Shown: positions 33,860 through 42,202 of the stretch, in pieces
Numbering within the stretch: position 1 is the first letter of the stretch
How the letters are laid out: each line of letters begins with the position of its first letter
Assembly: GCA_963813895.1 (NCBI GenBank)
Contig: CAWFAS010000003.1
Location: forward strand, 1 to 64,000
DNA length: 64,000 bases
Reading direction: 5' to 3'
From: DASZWJ01 sp963813895
GTDB lineage: Bacteria > Pseudomonadota > Gammaproteobacteria > JAURND01
Translations under genes and position numbers: made by a program
Notes under the pieces: model-generated
Database searches by the model: none
What the model saw: the letters and a program-made list of their open reading frames with translations, nothing else
What the model was told of the DNA's origin: nothing

Positions 33860-35038
33860 ATGCAACAACAACCAAAACCTTACCTTTGGCCAAATTACCA
33901 GCATGAATTGCTGTTAACGGCGAGTCTTGTTAAAGGCGAGCATGCCCTAAGCGCTTGGCAACAATGGCGATCAGCAGTTGATTTTACAGGCTTGGATTTC
34001 CCCTCAATCCAAATGCTGCCACTTTTATATTGTAATTTGCGCAACCAGCAGGTGACCGATCCTTTGCTAGATAAATACAAAAGTTACTATCAGCATTATT
34101 GGGTCAAAAATCATGAGCTATTTCGTAATGCGGGGCCATTGCTAACCTCTTATCAAACGGCAGGTATTGAGACTTGGCTATTGAAAGGGGCAGCACTTAG
34201 TGCTCTATGTTATAAAGATGCTGGTTTACGTGTTATGGCAGATTGCGATGTTATGGTATCCGAGGAACAAGCATTGGCTGCGGTGGATATTCTATTGCAG
34301 CACGGATGGAAACCGGGATTTGGTTCTAGGCAAATGTTTAATAAAGCTTTTTTTTCTGTTCGTCATTCGCAGGGATTTAAGCATGAGTCGTTGAACTGTA
34401 AAATTGATTTACATTGGCGAGTATTCTCCCAATGTCGTTCAAGGGATGATTTAAGTTTTCGGCAAAACAGCATACCCCTGAATTTTTTTGGCCTACAAAT
34501 GCGCACCTTGAACCTTACCGATCAGTTATTTCATGCTTGTGTGCATGGCGGAGGTGAAGTGGTAGGAGGAAAAATTAACTGGGTTGCGGATGCAATGTTT
34601 ATCATGGCCGGCGGTGTGGATACTATTGATTGGAACTATCTGGCCTACCAAGCTAAAAAGTATCATTTATCCCTGGTCATGCATGATACTTTGCGCTATT
34701 TACATGAACGCTTAGGGGGGCCAGTTCCTCCGGAATTTCTTCAGGAACTTAAACAAATACCCGTAAAGAAGATTGTTTATAACGAGTATAATTATAAAGT
34801 GAATCCAAAAGCACGGTCATTTTGGGGAACTTTGATGCGCTCGTGGTATCAGCATTCGCGATTGACGGGGTTCCGTAATGCCTTATATCGTCTTATAACC
34901 TACCCTCGATATTTGCAGTTAATTTGGGGGGTCAGTTCCTTATGGCGTTTGCCGGTTGATAGTTGGTTAATAGTTTTGCGGCGTTTTATTACCCTTAGGG
35001 GTATCAAAAAAGTTAATAGAGGTACGACGGTAGATTGA
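33860..35038 (+). CDS. NTP_transf_5 family nucleotidyltransferase
   Basis: A 392-residue protein of the uncharacterised nucleotidyltransferase family NTP_transf_5. Key stretches: LLKGAALSALCYKDAGLRVM followed by ADCDVMVSEEQA, where the DxD pair (D-C-D) should bind metal, then NCKIDLHWRVFSQ with a third acidic residue. The C-terminal half is helical and basic. Members often sit in surface-polysaccharide clusters, but here the gene is alone between an effector-like gene and a palindromic repeat. The start ATG at 33860 has AGGAATCC upstream. Substrate unknown; a nucleotidyl or glycosyl transfer role is inference. Confidence 0.7.
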   Translation: MQQQPKPYLWPNYQHELLLTASLVKGEHALSAWQQWRSAVDFTGLDFPSIQMLPLLYCNLRNQQVTDPLLDKYKSYYQHYWVKNHELFRNAGPLLTSYQTAGIETWLLKGAALSALCYKDAGLRVMADCDVMVSEEQALAAVDILLQHGWKPGFGSRQMFNKAFFSVRHSQGFKHESLNCKIDLHWRVFSQCRSRDDLSFRQNSIPLNFFGLQMRTLNLTDQLFHACVHGGGEVVGGKINWVADAMFIMAGGVDTIDWNYLAYQAKKYHLSLVMHDTLRYLHERLGGPVPPEFLQELKQIPVKKIVYNEYNYKVNPKARSFWGTLMRSWYQHSRLTGFRNALYRLITYPRYLQLIWGVSSLWRLPVDSWLIVLRRFITLRGIKKVNRGTTVD

Positions 35039-35066
35039 TGGGGTTCTATAGTCCATTCTCCCCTTG

Positions 35067-35188
35067 TGGGGGCATTGTTGAATAATTCACCTCCCAATTG
35101 TGGAAAGCTCTATGATCCCCTCTCCCCTTGCGGGAGAGGGGATACAGTGCTTTTCCAAAAATTGGCAGTGAATTATTCAACAACGCCC
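35067..35188. repeat. Palindromic repeat family D
   Basis: Ends GGGGCATTGTTGAATAATTC and a complement at 35168-35188 enclose a TCCCCTTGCGGGAGAGG core. A partial further arm follows at 35189-35250, ending CATTCAACAATGCCC. It lies between the nucleotidyltransferase and msrA, which converge. Confidence 0.8.
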
Positions 35189-35268
35189 TCGTAAGGGGAT
35201 ACAGTGCTTTTCCAAAAAAATGGGAGCGAATCATTCAACAATGCCCTTACGGGAAAGTGGTAAAGCCC

Positions 35269-35754
35269 CTATTTATTAATATGCTTACAAACAGCTAAAC
35301 CACGTTTTTCCAAATACTGTTGGTGATAATCTTCGGCGCGGTAAAAAGGAGGAGCGGGGCGGATTTCTGTGACAATGGTTCGGGTAAATTTTCCAGAATT
35401 CTGCAGCGCTTCTTTAGAAGCTATGGCTTGGGCTTCTTGCTCAGGCGTATGAAAAAAGATGGCTGAACGGTATTGTGTGCCAATGTCCGGACCTTGGCGG
35501 TTTAATTGGGTCGGGTCATGTGTATCCCAGAAAGCTGCTAACAGTTGATCATAAGAAATTTTATCTGGATCATATTCTATGCGCACAACTTCTGCGTGAC
35601 CCGTAGCATGATTGCAAACATCTTCGTAGGTTGGATTTTCCGTAGTGCCGCCGGCATAGCCTACGGTAGTGCTAATGACGCCAGGTAATTTTTGGAAAGT
35701 GGCTTCTACTCCCCAGAAGCAACCGGCGGCGAAAGTGGCTGTGGCTATCGTCAT
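35269..35754 (-). CDS. msrA: Peptide methionine sulfoxide reductase MsrA
   Basis: A 161-residue repair enzyme reducing the S-form of methionine sulfoxide. ATFAAGCFWGVEATFQKL carries the catalytic Cys12. TTVGYAGGTTENPTYEDVC, GHAEVVRIEYDP, LLAAFWDTHDPTQLNRQGPD and YRSAIFFHT are all standard. The family's recycling cysteines would be late (CKHINK holds one near the end). AGGAGATT lies ahead of the ATG at 35754. Monocistronic. Cytoplasmic. Confidence 0.95.
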   Translation of the reverse strand: MTIATATFAAGCFWGVEATFQKLPGVISTTVGYAGGTTENPTYEDVCNHATGHAEVVRIEYDPDKISYDQLLAAFWDTHDPTQLNRQGPDIGTQYRSAIFFHTPEQEAQAIASKEALQNSGKFTRTIVTEIRPAPPFYRAEDYHQQYLEKRGLAVCKHINK

Positions 35755-36313
35755 AAGAATCTCCTGGAATAGATTTAGGCAATAGTGTTAGATAAAAGCA
35801 AAAAATAACTGCTCATGCCATAGTCAGCTCAGTCCCGTCGTCCCGTGGCTTGTCCTTGCAATTAGCCTTAATTTGTAGTTGTCAAAAGCTATACTCTATA
35901 TTAAAGCATCATTATAAATAAAAGAAGGAGAAAATTATGGAATTTCAAGCGATACCATAGTCAAGCCGCGGAACGACGTGGTTGTGGAATTTTCGTCCCC
36001 TACAAATTTTATCAAACTTTTACTGCCAGCCTTAATATTCACATAAGGTTTATACATTAAACTATAGTTTTTCTAGATAATTCATTTCGATTTCTCCTAA
36101 TGGAAATGAGATTAGGGAAGATTTTGTTAATAACAATTGTCTGAAAACCATAGATCCAAATCAGAGATTTAATCAAAGGATTAGACTCACCAGCTGCCTC
36201 ATGCACAGGCTTTTAAAAAATATTAAAACTTACTAGCGAGCCTCGTAGGGGCGACTGATTGTTAACAAATTACGTATTGGTGCATTTACTGATTGCGTCA
36301 ATGGGAGAGAAAT
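35755..36313. other. Intergenic stretch with an orphan translation start
   Basis: GAAGGAG and an ATG (35937) open a seven-codon frame, MEFQAIP, that stops at 35960. There the sequence turns into a piece of a repeat (AAGCCGCGGAACGACG) whose cousin is at 35835-35855. It looks like a gene whose body was lost after repeat insertion. The rest, 36000-36300, is AT-rich with no supported gene. Confidence 0.35.
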
Positions 36314-39271
36314 ATGCTGAATCGGGTTAAAGAGTTTTTCTGGGGCACCAGTGCTGAGAGAGCACAGCGAGAAATAAATAAAAAAGTAAAGGGGTTAAAG
36401 AAAGAAAATTTAGCGGTAGCGCGTAGTTTTGCAGTTGTGGCTACAGAAGCAAGCCTTGTCCCTGAAGAAATGAATCATCTTGCTACTATAAGCAGGAAAG
36501 CAAGCGAATGCATCAACAATATAAATTCAATAAAAAAATACAATAAAATACAAAAAAAGCTGGGAAATACGAGCCTTAATGATATAGATGATATAAATAA
36601 AGTAAGAAAATATATGGATGCGCTAGATTATCTGGGCTCGATAAGTAATTTGAGTGATATAAGAAGTGTAAATGCAATAATGGGAAAAGAAATAAAGAAA
36701 CAGATTAAAACATTAAAAACGCTGAGCAATATAGATGAAAATGATATGGCTTCAGTAAAAAATCATATTAAAACAGCAAAAAAAATTCTGAGCAAAAGAG
36801 AACATGAACAACTTGTTGATTCAACGAGTTCGGACGATGAAAAGAGTGAGCATCAATCTCAAGCTAGCTCGGATAGCGGTGAAAAAAAGAAGAAGCTTGC
36901 TTATTCAGACTACAATCCGGAAGACAGCGATGATGATAATGAGGAAATGCCGGATGCCGAACAAAATCGCATAGATTATTCACATAGTAATGAGAATGGT
37001 TTCGTTACAACTAGTAAAGCGGCTGTATATCCAGATGATGAAGATGAGCATAGCTTAAATAGTAGGAGTTCGACATCCTCACTTAAGGAATCAGAAGAGG
37101 CGCTTAGTCATCTAATGAGTGATATGCTGAAAGCTTTAAAAATCATTGAAAGCTTAACATCGCCTTTTAAAGAACTGCGGGGAAATGAGTACTATTCAAA
37201 TGTAGCCTTTTTGTCAAACAGTAAAAAAGCCAGCGAAGAGCTACACAAATTACGTGAGTCAATCACCAAGAAATCCGCTCTAATCACTGATGAGCAACAT
37301 CTTCCTATATTAAATCTAATCCAAAATTGGGATTCCGGCGTGAAAGAACGTTCGCCAAGAGATAACTGGAAGCCCGTTAAAAACATCGCTCTGAAATCCT
37401 TGGCGTTTATTGACTCATTAACTCATACCTTTGAAGAATATGGTGCACGATACGCTAAACTTAATACCGCTTTAAATCAGTCTGAAAATGAAAAAGCCAA
37501 TAACATGGGCAACGGTAAGTGGTTAGTTCAGCGTTTGGGAATTAACGCTTTTTCAGCTGCAAAAGAACAAAATAAAGAGTGGAAGGAGTTGAAGCAAAAA
37601 AGAAAGGCGTTTCTTCAAGAGCAATTACAAGATCCAAGCCTCCGAGATCCAGATATAAAAGGTGATAGTTTATTTTTTTCAAGCTCCCCTTTTTCCTTTA
37701 TTACAGATAAACCACCCTCTCTAAGAGGTGATTTTGATAAAAAATACAATGAGTATAAATCCCCTGACCAATTAGCGCATAATGCTTCTATCAAAGAATA
37801 TTACAAAGAAGAAGATAAGGTGCAAATCGCAAAATATCACCCAAGCCGTAAAGCTAAAATAGATAAATTTTTGCTTGAAGAAGAACAACTAAAGCAAGCA
37901 ATAGCTAAAGAGAAAGAAGAATATAAAGCTCAAACACCAGTCTTAATAAAGGAGAGGAAGGCGGTCGAGAGCCGCATAACCCAATTGGGAGAAACATTTT
38001 CAAGTTCGCTACAGAAAATTAAGGAAGCTTTCGATAAAAAAGAAGATAAGGACAAAATAGCTCAAGCACCAGAGAAGATAAAGAGCTTGAGTGAAGAAAA
38101 GAATAGAATTAAAGGTGAAAAAGAAATTTTGGAAAAGAATTTTGCAGCTACTATGGGTAATCTTGACAAAGAATGTATAAAAGAAAGTGATAAAAAAGGT
38201 AAGGGACAAGCAAATGATACTTTGGAAGCTCTTATGAAGCAACAAACAGAGTTGCAGCAAAATTTTAACCAGCAACGTAATGGATTTGACAGTACACTTA
38301 AGGAAATAGATAAAGAAATAACCAGCTGGAAACAAATTCTACCAAGCTCGAGACAGAAAATTAATGAGTATATATCAAATTTGGAAAAAACATTTCCAAT
38401 TGGAATTAAGGAACTTCAGAAAAAACATCAAGAAAAAATAGACCGTTTGAGGGGTGAACTAAAGGAACAAAAAGGTCAAGGAGAGGAGGAAATTTTAGGG
38501 AAAGTAGAGAGATCGATATTGGATTTGGAAGAAATAGAGAACACTATTTTAGATCTGCAAAAGCCTCTTAAACAACAGCCTTCTGAAGATCAAGTTAACA
38601 ATACCGAAAATAAAAGTGAAAAATATGCTGTTACTCAACAAGTGCGCTTAGACTTTCAGAGTTTTAAAGCTGAATCACAAAAAATTGACAAAAAAGAAAA
38701 GAAATTAACAAAAAAAGAAATATCACTTAAAGAGGAATTGCTTGCCAAGGAAAAACAAGTACCGCAAGAATTGTCTGATCTAAGATTAGAGGCTATTTTA
38801 AAGGCTAAATTAGCGATGGCGTATAAATTTAACAAAGCAATTGAAAGTCAAGAATCTAAGAATGAACGACCTAGCCCGAGTAAGGTTGACAACCGTTTTC
38901 TCGGTAATGTGGCACAAGCTAACCGCATTTTAAGATTAAATGATGGTGAAAAACCAGACCTCAAAGGAGAGCACAAAGATCCACGTACTATTTATTTGTG
39001 TGTGATAGAAAATCAATTAAAAGCCTATCGGTTGGTAAATGGTGATTTCGCACCTTATAACATTGAAGACCAGTATAAATCAGGGATATTAAACGGAGTG
39101 GAGAGAGGAGAAGAGATTCATTCAGATTTTGATAACGATAAGTTTAATAATATTGCGTCAAAATGCGGCTGTGACCTCGGCCCGGCTTTCGGAAAGGACA
39201 AAAATGTCTGGAAATTTGAGACGTTAGAGGCGGATCTAGAATCACGATTGGGCTTAGAGAATAGCTGCTAG
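36314..39271 (+). CDS. Large coiled-coil protein of unknown function
   Basis: A 985-residue acidic-to-charged protein. The start at ATG 36314 is chosen because GGGAGAG lies before it; the TTG at 36293 has none. Residues about 1-165 are helical, 169-255 a serine/acid low-complexity stretch (STSSDDEKSEHQSQASSDSG), 505-830 a long coiled coil rich in Lys/Glu/Gln (LIKERKAVESRITQLGETFS), and 855-985 a globular end (TIYLCVIENQLKAYRLVNGD, then CGCDLGPAFGKDKNVWKFE). No signal peptide or membrane segment. Such architecture is common among host-directed effectors of intracellular bacteria, but a structural role is equally possible. Codon use is A-rich like other effector-type genes here. Confidence 0.65.
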   Translation: MLNRVKEFFWGTSAERAQREINKKVKGLKKENLAVARSFAVVATEASLVPEEMNHLATISRKASECINNINSIKKYNKIQKKLGNTSLNDIDDINKVRKYMDALDYLGSISNLSDIRSVNAIMGKEIKKQIKTLKTLSNIDENDMASVKNHIKTAKKILSKREHEQLVDSTSSDDEKSEHQSQASSDSGEKKKKLAYSDYNPEDSDDDNEEMPDAEQNRIDYSHSNENGFVTTSKAAVYPDDEDEHSLNSRSSTSSLKESEEALSHLMSDMLKALKIIESLTSPFKELRGNEYYSNVAFLSNSKKASEELHKLRESITKKSALITDEQHLPILNLIQNWDSGVKERSPRDNWKPVKNIALKSLAFIDSLTHTFEEYGARYAKLNTALNQSENEKANNMGNGKWLVQRLGINAFSAAKEQNKEWKELKQKRKAFLQEQLQDPSLRDPDIKGDSLFFSSSPFSFITDKPPSLRGDFDKKYNEYKSPDQLAHNASIKEYYKEEDKVQIAKYHPSRKAKIDKFLLEEEQLKQAIAKEKEEYKAQTPVLIKERKAVESRITQLGETFSSSLQKIKEAFDKKEDKDKIAQAPEKIKSLSEEKNRIKGEKEILEKNFAATMGNLDKECIKESDKKGKGQANDTLEALMKQQTELQQNFNQQRNGFDSTLKEIDKEITSWKQILPSSRQKINEYISNLEKTFPIGIKELQKKHQEKIDRLRGELKEQKGQGEEEILGKVERSILDLEEIENTILDLQKPLKQQPSEDQVNNTENKSEKYAVTQQVRLDFQSFKAESQKIDKKEKKLTKKEISLKEELLAKEKQVPQELSDLRLEAILKAKLAMAYKFNKAIESQESKNERPSPSKVDNRFLGNVAQANRILRLNDGEKPDLKGEHKDPRTIYLCVIENQLKAYRLVNGDFAPYNIEDQYKSGILNGVERGEEIHSDFDNDKFNNIASKCGCDLGPAFGKDKNVWKFETLEADLESRLGLENSC

Positions 39272-39314
39272 GATAGGATATTCGTAACTATTCAGCACCT
39301 TCGAGAATTGTCAT

Positions 39315-39475
39315 TCCCGCTTTACAGAACTATCCAAGAATGATGGAGTTTCAAGCGGGAACCTATTGCCTACCTTTCCATTAAAACTGCCAGGTGCAGT
39401 TAACAATTGGGTTATAGGTTCCCGCCTGAAAGATCAACACGTTCGCTCCAAATTGTGCCAGCGGGAATGACATTT
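39315..39475. repeat. Palindromic repeat, TTCCCGC type
   Basis: TCATTCCCGCTTTACAGAAC at the left and CAGCGGGAATGACA at the right, with opposed TTCAAGCGGGAACC and GGTTCCCGCCTGAAA inside. It relates to the innermost element of the nested palindrome at 21.1 kb (CCGCTTTAC). It follows the coiled-coil gene. Confidence 0.65.
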
Positions 39476-39574
39476 CCCTGAATTTGGTGAATGGTTACGG
39501 ATATTCCCACAATACAATAAGCTGCAAGATAAATGCTTACATAGGTTGTCTGCTTAATCCACTATAAAAAATGG

Positions 39575-39650
39575 CTGTCATCCTGAGCCTGCGAAGGATC
39601 TCTATTCAAGTGGCACTTCAAAGAGATCCTTCGCAGGCTCAGGATGACAG
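39575..39650. repeat. Palindromic repeat family B variant
   Basis: CTGTCATCCTGAGCCTGCGA and its complement with a 20-base centre. The arm has GCCTGCG in place of GCGCAGCG. It lies next to the yajQ 3' end. Confidence 0.8.
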
Positions 39651-39680
39651 TTGGCGCGGTGACAGGAATTAAAGTACGCT

Positions 39681-40163
39681 TCAATCCCGAAAATTTTCAA
39701 ATTGTAGAGGCAAACCAAATTTTTCTTGTCTCAATGCTGCAATAACGTCTTGCAAATCATCGCGTTTTTTTCCGGTGACACGCACTTGCTCACCTTGAAT
39801 TGACGCTTGTACTTTAAGCTTTTTATCTTTGATAAATTTTACGATGGCTTTAGCAGCTTCGGCTGTAACACCTTGGCGGATTTCAATTTCTTGACGCGCT
39901 TCGCGGTGTTTGAGTTCTGGTTCTTTGGTATCCAGTGATAATATATCCACCTGCCGTTTAGCGAGTTTACCCATTAAAATTTCATTCATTTGATTCAGTT
40001 GAAACTCAGTTTCCGCAAATAAAGTGATTTTTTCCGTAACCAATTCAAAACGGGCATTGCTGCCTTTAAAATCAAATCGTGTGCTGACTTCACGGTTGGC
40101 TTGATCTACTGCGTTATGGATTTCATGGCTATCTACTTTTGAAACGATATCAAAAGAAGGCAT
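39681..40163 (-). CDS. yajQ: YajQ-family nucleotide-binding protein
   Basis: A 160-residue cytosolic protein of the YajQ/DUF520 family, which binds nucleotides and, in Xanthomonas, cyclic di-GMP. The start MPSFDIVSKVDSHEIHNAVD, NREVSTRFDFKGSNARFELV, EIRQGVTAEAAKAIVKFIKD and the closing GKKRDDLQDVIAALRQE are canonical. ATG 40163 has AGGAGAC six bases upstream. Probably in one unit with the transporter gene upstream (62-base gap), though the relation is unknown. Standard length. Confidence 0.9.
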   Translation of the reverse strand: MPSFDIVSKVDSHEIHNAVDQANREVSTRFDFKGSNARFELVTEKITLFAETEFQLNQMNEILMGKLAKRQVDILSLDTKEPELKHREARQEIEIRQGVTAEAAKAIVKFIKDKKLKVQASIQGEQVRVTGKKRDDLQDVIAALRQEKFGLPLQFENFRD

Positions 40164-40224
40164 GTCAGTCTCCTTATTGTGGGGTTCAAGGTTAGCTCGC
40201 TGCTTACGACGAGCTGAATTTTGC

Positions 40225-42183
40225 TCAGCGTTCGAGTTTAACGGGCAAAATAACCATTTGTAAACCTTTTAGATTCAGCTGTCGCTGTAATATCACCGGC
40301 ACATCACCATGTAATCGGCGATGGAACCAATTATCCTGTTTTGAAATTAATGAAGCAGCAAAAAATACGCAATTAGAAAATTTCTGAGAGACTTCATCAG
40401 CTAGTTTTACCAGCGCATCGATCGGATCGCTGTTATAAGTTGCAAAAGATTCTGCAGCAAAACCATGTTGATGACTGAAATCAATAAAATACTGCAGTCT
40501 TAATTCCATTTTTTCTTGTAATTCTTTTAATGCACTTTCACTGCCATAACTTCCCACGTCTACCACCCCTACACTCATGAAAACAAAGTTTTTGAAATGT
40601 CCAGGGAACATACGCTGAATCCATAGCAAGGTATGCATACCCTGTCCAGTACTTTCGCTAATGAGTAATACTGCGGTAGGTTTGCTCAGGTCCAATTCTG
40701 GAATTTTTCTTTCATGCTGAACGGGTGACAAGGGAATAGTCAGAATTTCATCTAAATACTTTATTTGCTTTTCTACAGAAACATAATGTTTTTTGACGAC
40801 CAGGCATAAGCTAACTACGCTACTGGTGATTAAAACAGTTAACCAACCTCCGGAGGTAAATTTTTCCAGCAGTGTGATAATTAAAATGGAAATGCACACC
40901 AGAAACCCGACTAGCGATAAAATAAAGTGATAAAACCAGCTGATGCTTAGTTTCATATTGCGTAACCAATAATGGCATAAACCTAGTAATGATAAGGAAA
41001 ATGTCAGAAACACATTCATGCTGTACAGCACAACTAACATGGATACTTCACCATGAGTCCAAAATAAAATAAAAATAGCAGCCACACCATACCAGACGAT
41101 CCCGGTCTGGGTTACCAAGCGAGTGGACAAATTACGGAAGCGCTTGGGCAGCCAGCCATCCATGGACATATTAGCTAATACAGCAGGGCCGCCTAAAAAC
41201 CCGGTATTGGCTGCCACAAACAACAATCCGGCTTCTAATATCAATACCAACATTAACAGCCCATGTTGCATGGGAAAGCCGGCCAAAATTTGATTAAAAG
41301 TCACAGCGTTTAAAGTTTGGCCTTCAATGGGTTTAACTTCCCACAACAAATAGAGCATGATGATGCCGCCAGCGGTCAGACTGAGTGATACGGCCATATA
41401 AAACATAGTCCATTTTCCAGTACGTACCCGCGGTTCTACCAGATGATTAACATTGTTAGAAACAGCTTCTAGACCGGTATAGGTTCCTCCGCCAAGAGAA
41501 TAGGCGCGCAAAAATATAGCAAGGGCTACAAACCAGCCGCTTTCTTGAATAAACTGTCGGGTATCTTCCACTGTATTGGTGAGCATCTGTGGCAAATGTG
41601 CACCATGCAGAGAAATTCCGTAAAAAATTAAGGCGAAATGGGTAATGACAAAGCCTAAAAAAATCGGCATTAATATTTTGATAGATTCTTTCATGCCACG
41701 CAGATTCAACACCAGCAGCAGCAATAAGATAATTATTTCGCATTGTAGTTTGTAGTGCTGAGCTGCAATGGGTAATAGACTAAATAAGGCGTCGACACCA
41801 CTAGCCACTGAGATGGCGATGGTCAACACATAGTCCACAATTAAAGCTGAACCAGAAACAACACCAGCATGGGGGGAAATCAGTTTACTGGCGACCTTAT
41901 ACCCTCCTCCACCACTGGGAAATAACTCAATGACTTGGTTATAGGCTAGGGAAATGACAAATACAGTAATAGCAGTCAAAATAGCCAGATAAAGTGCTAG
42001 ATGATAATGAATTCCTAAGGCTAAAAATGCTTCTTCAGGTCCGTAACAAGAAGACGACAATCCGTCAGCACCCAAGCCAATCCAGGCGAGAAATGCAATT
42101 AACGCGATATTTTTTCGCGTACCGGTATCAAAGGGGTTGCGCGGTAGTCCAATAAAAGTTTCACGAATTTTTTTTAATAACAT
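40225..42183 (-). CDS. APC-family transporter, KimA-like
   Basis: A 652-residue inner-membrane protein with about 12 hydrophobic segments and a soluble C-terminal part. The opening WIGLGADGLSSSCYGPEEAF is characteristic of KimA (YdaO), the high-affinity potassium importer of Firmicutes, and its relatives in Proteobacteria. LFPSGGGGYKVASKLISP and LGGGTYTGLEAVSNNVNHL are the substrate-region segments of the superfamily. The tail after residue 490 is cytoplasmic and could be regulatory, as in KimA, where the soluble domain binds cyclic di-AMP. No cyclic di-AMP enzyme is in the window. Start ATG 42183. Potassium as substrate is inference. Confidence 0.75.
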   Translation of the reverse strand: MLLKKIRETFIGLPRNPFDTGTRKNIALIAFLAWIGLGADGLSSSCYGPEEAFLALGIHYHLALYLAILTAITVFVISLAYNQVIELFPSGGGGYKVASKLISPHAGVVSGSALIVDYVLTIAISVASGVDALFSLLPIAAQHYKLQCEIIILLLLLVLNLRGMKESIKILMPIFLGFVITHFALIFYGISLHGAHLPQMLTNTVEDTRQFIQESGWFVALAIFLRAYSLGGGTYTGLEAVSNNVNHLVEPRVRTGKWTMFYMAVSLSLTAGGIIMLYLLWEVKPIEGQTLNAVTFNQILAGFPMQHGLLMLVLILEAGLLFVAANTGFLGGPAVLANMSMDGWLPKRFRNLSTRLVTQTGIVWYGVAAIFILFWTHGEVSMLVVLYSMNVFLTFSLSLLGLCHYWLRNMKLSISWFYHFILSLVGFLVCISILIITLLEKFTSGGWLTVLITSSVVSLCLVVKKHYVSVEKQIKYLDEILTIPLSPVQHERKIPELDLSKPTAVLLISESTGQGMHTLLWIQRMFPGHFKNFVFMSVGVVDVGSYGSESALKELQEKMELRLQYFIDFSHQHGFAAESFATYNSDPIDALVKLADEVSQKFSNCVFFAASLISKQDNWFHRRLHGDVPVILQRQLNLKGLQMVILPVKLER

Positions 42184-42202
42184 ATTGAACCTGGGTGGTG
42201 AA

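Noticed and set aside
38009..38335. A hydrophobic 108-codon minus-strand frame within the coiled-coil gene
   Set aside because: Phe/Leu-rich antisense of a Lys/Glu-rich coiled coil; an expected artefact of codon composition.
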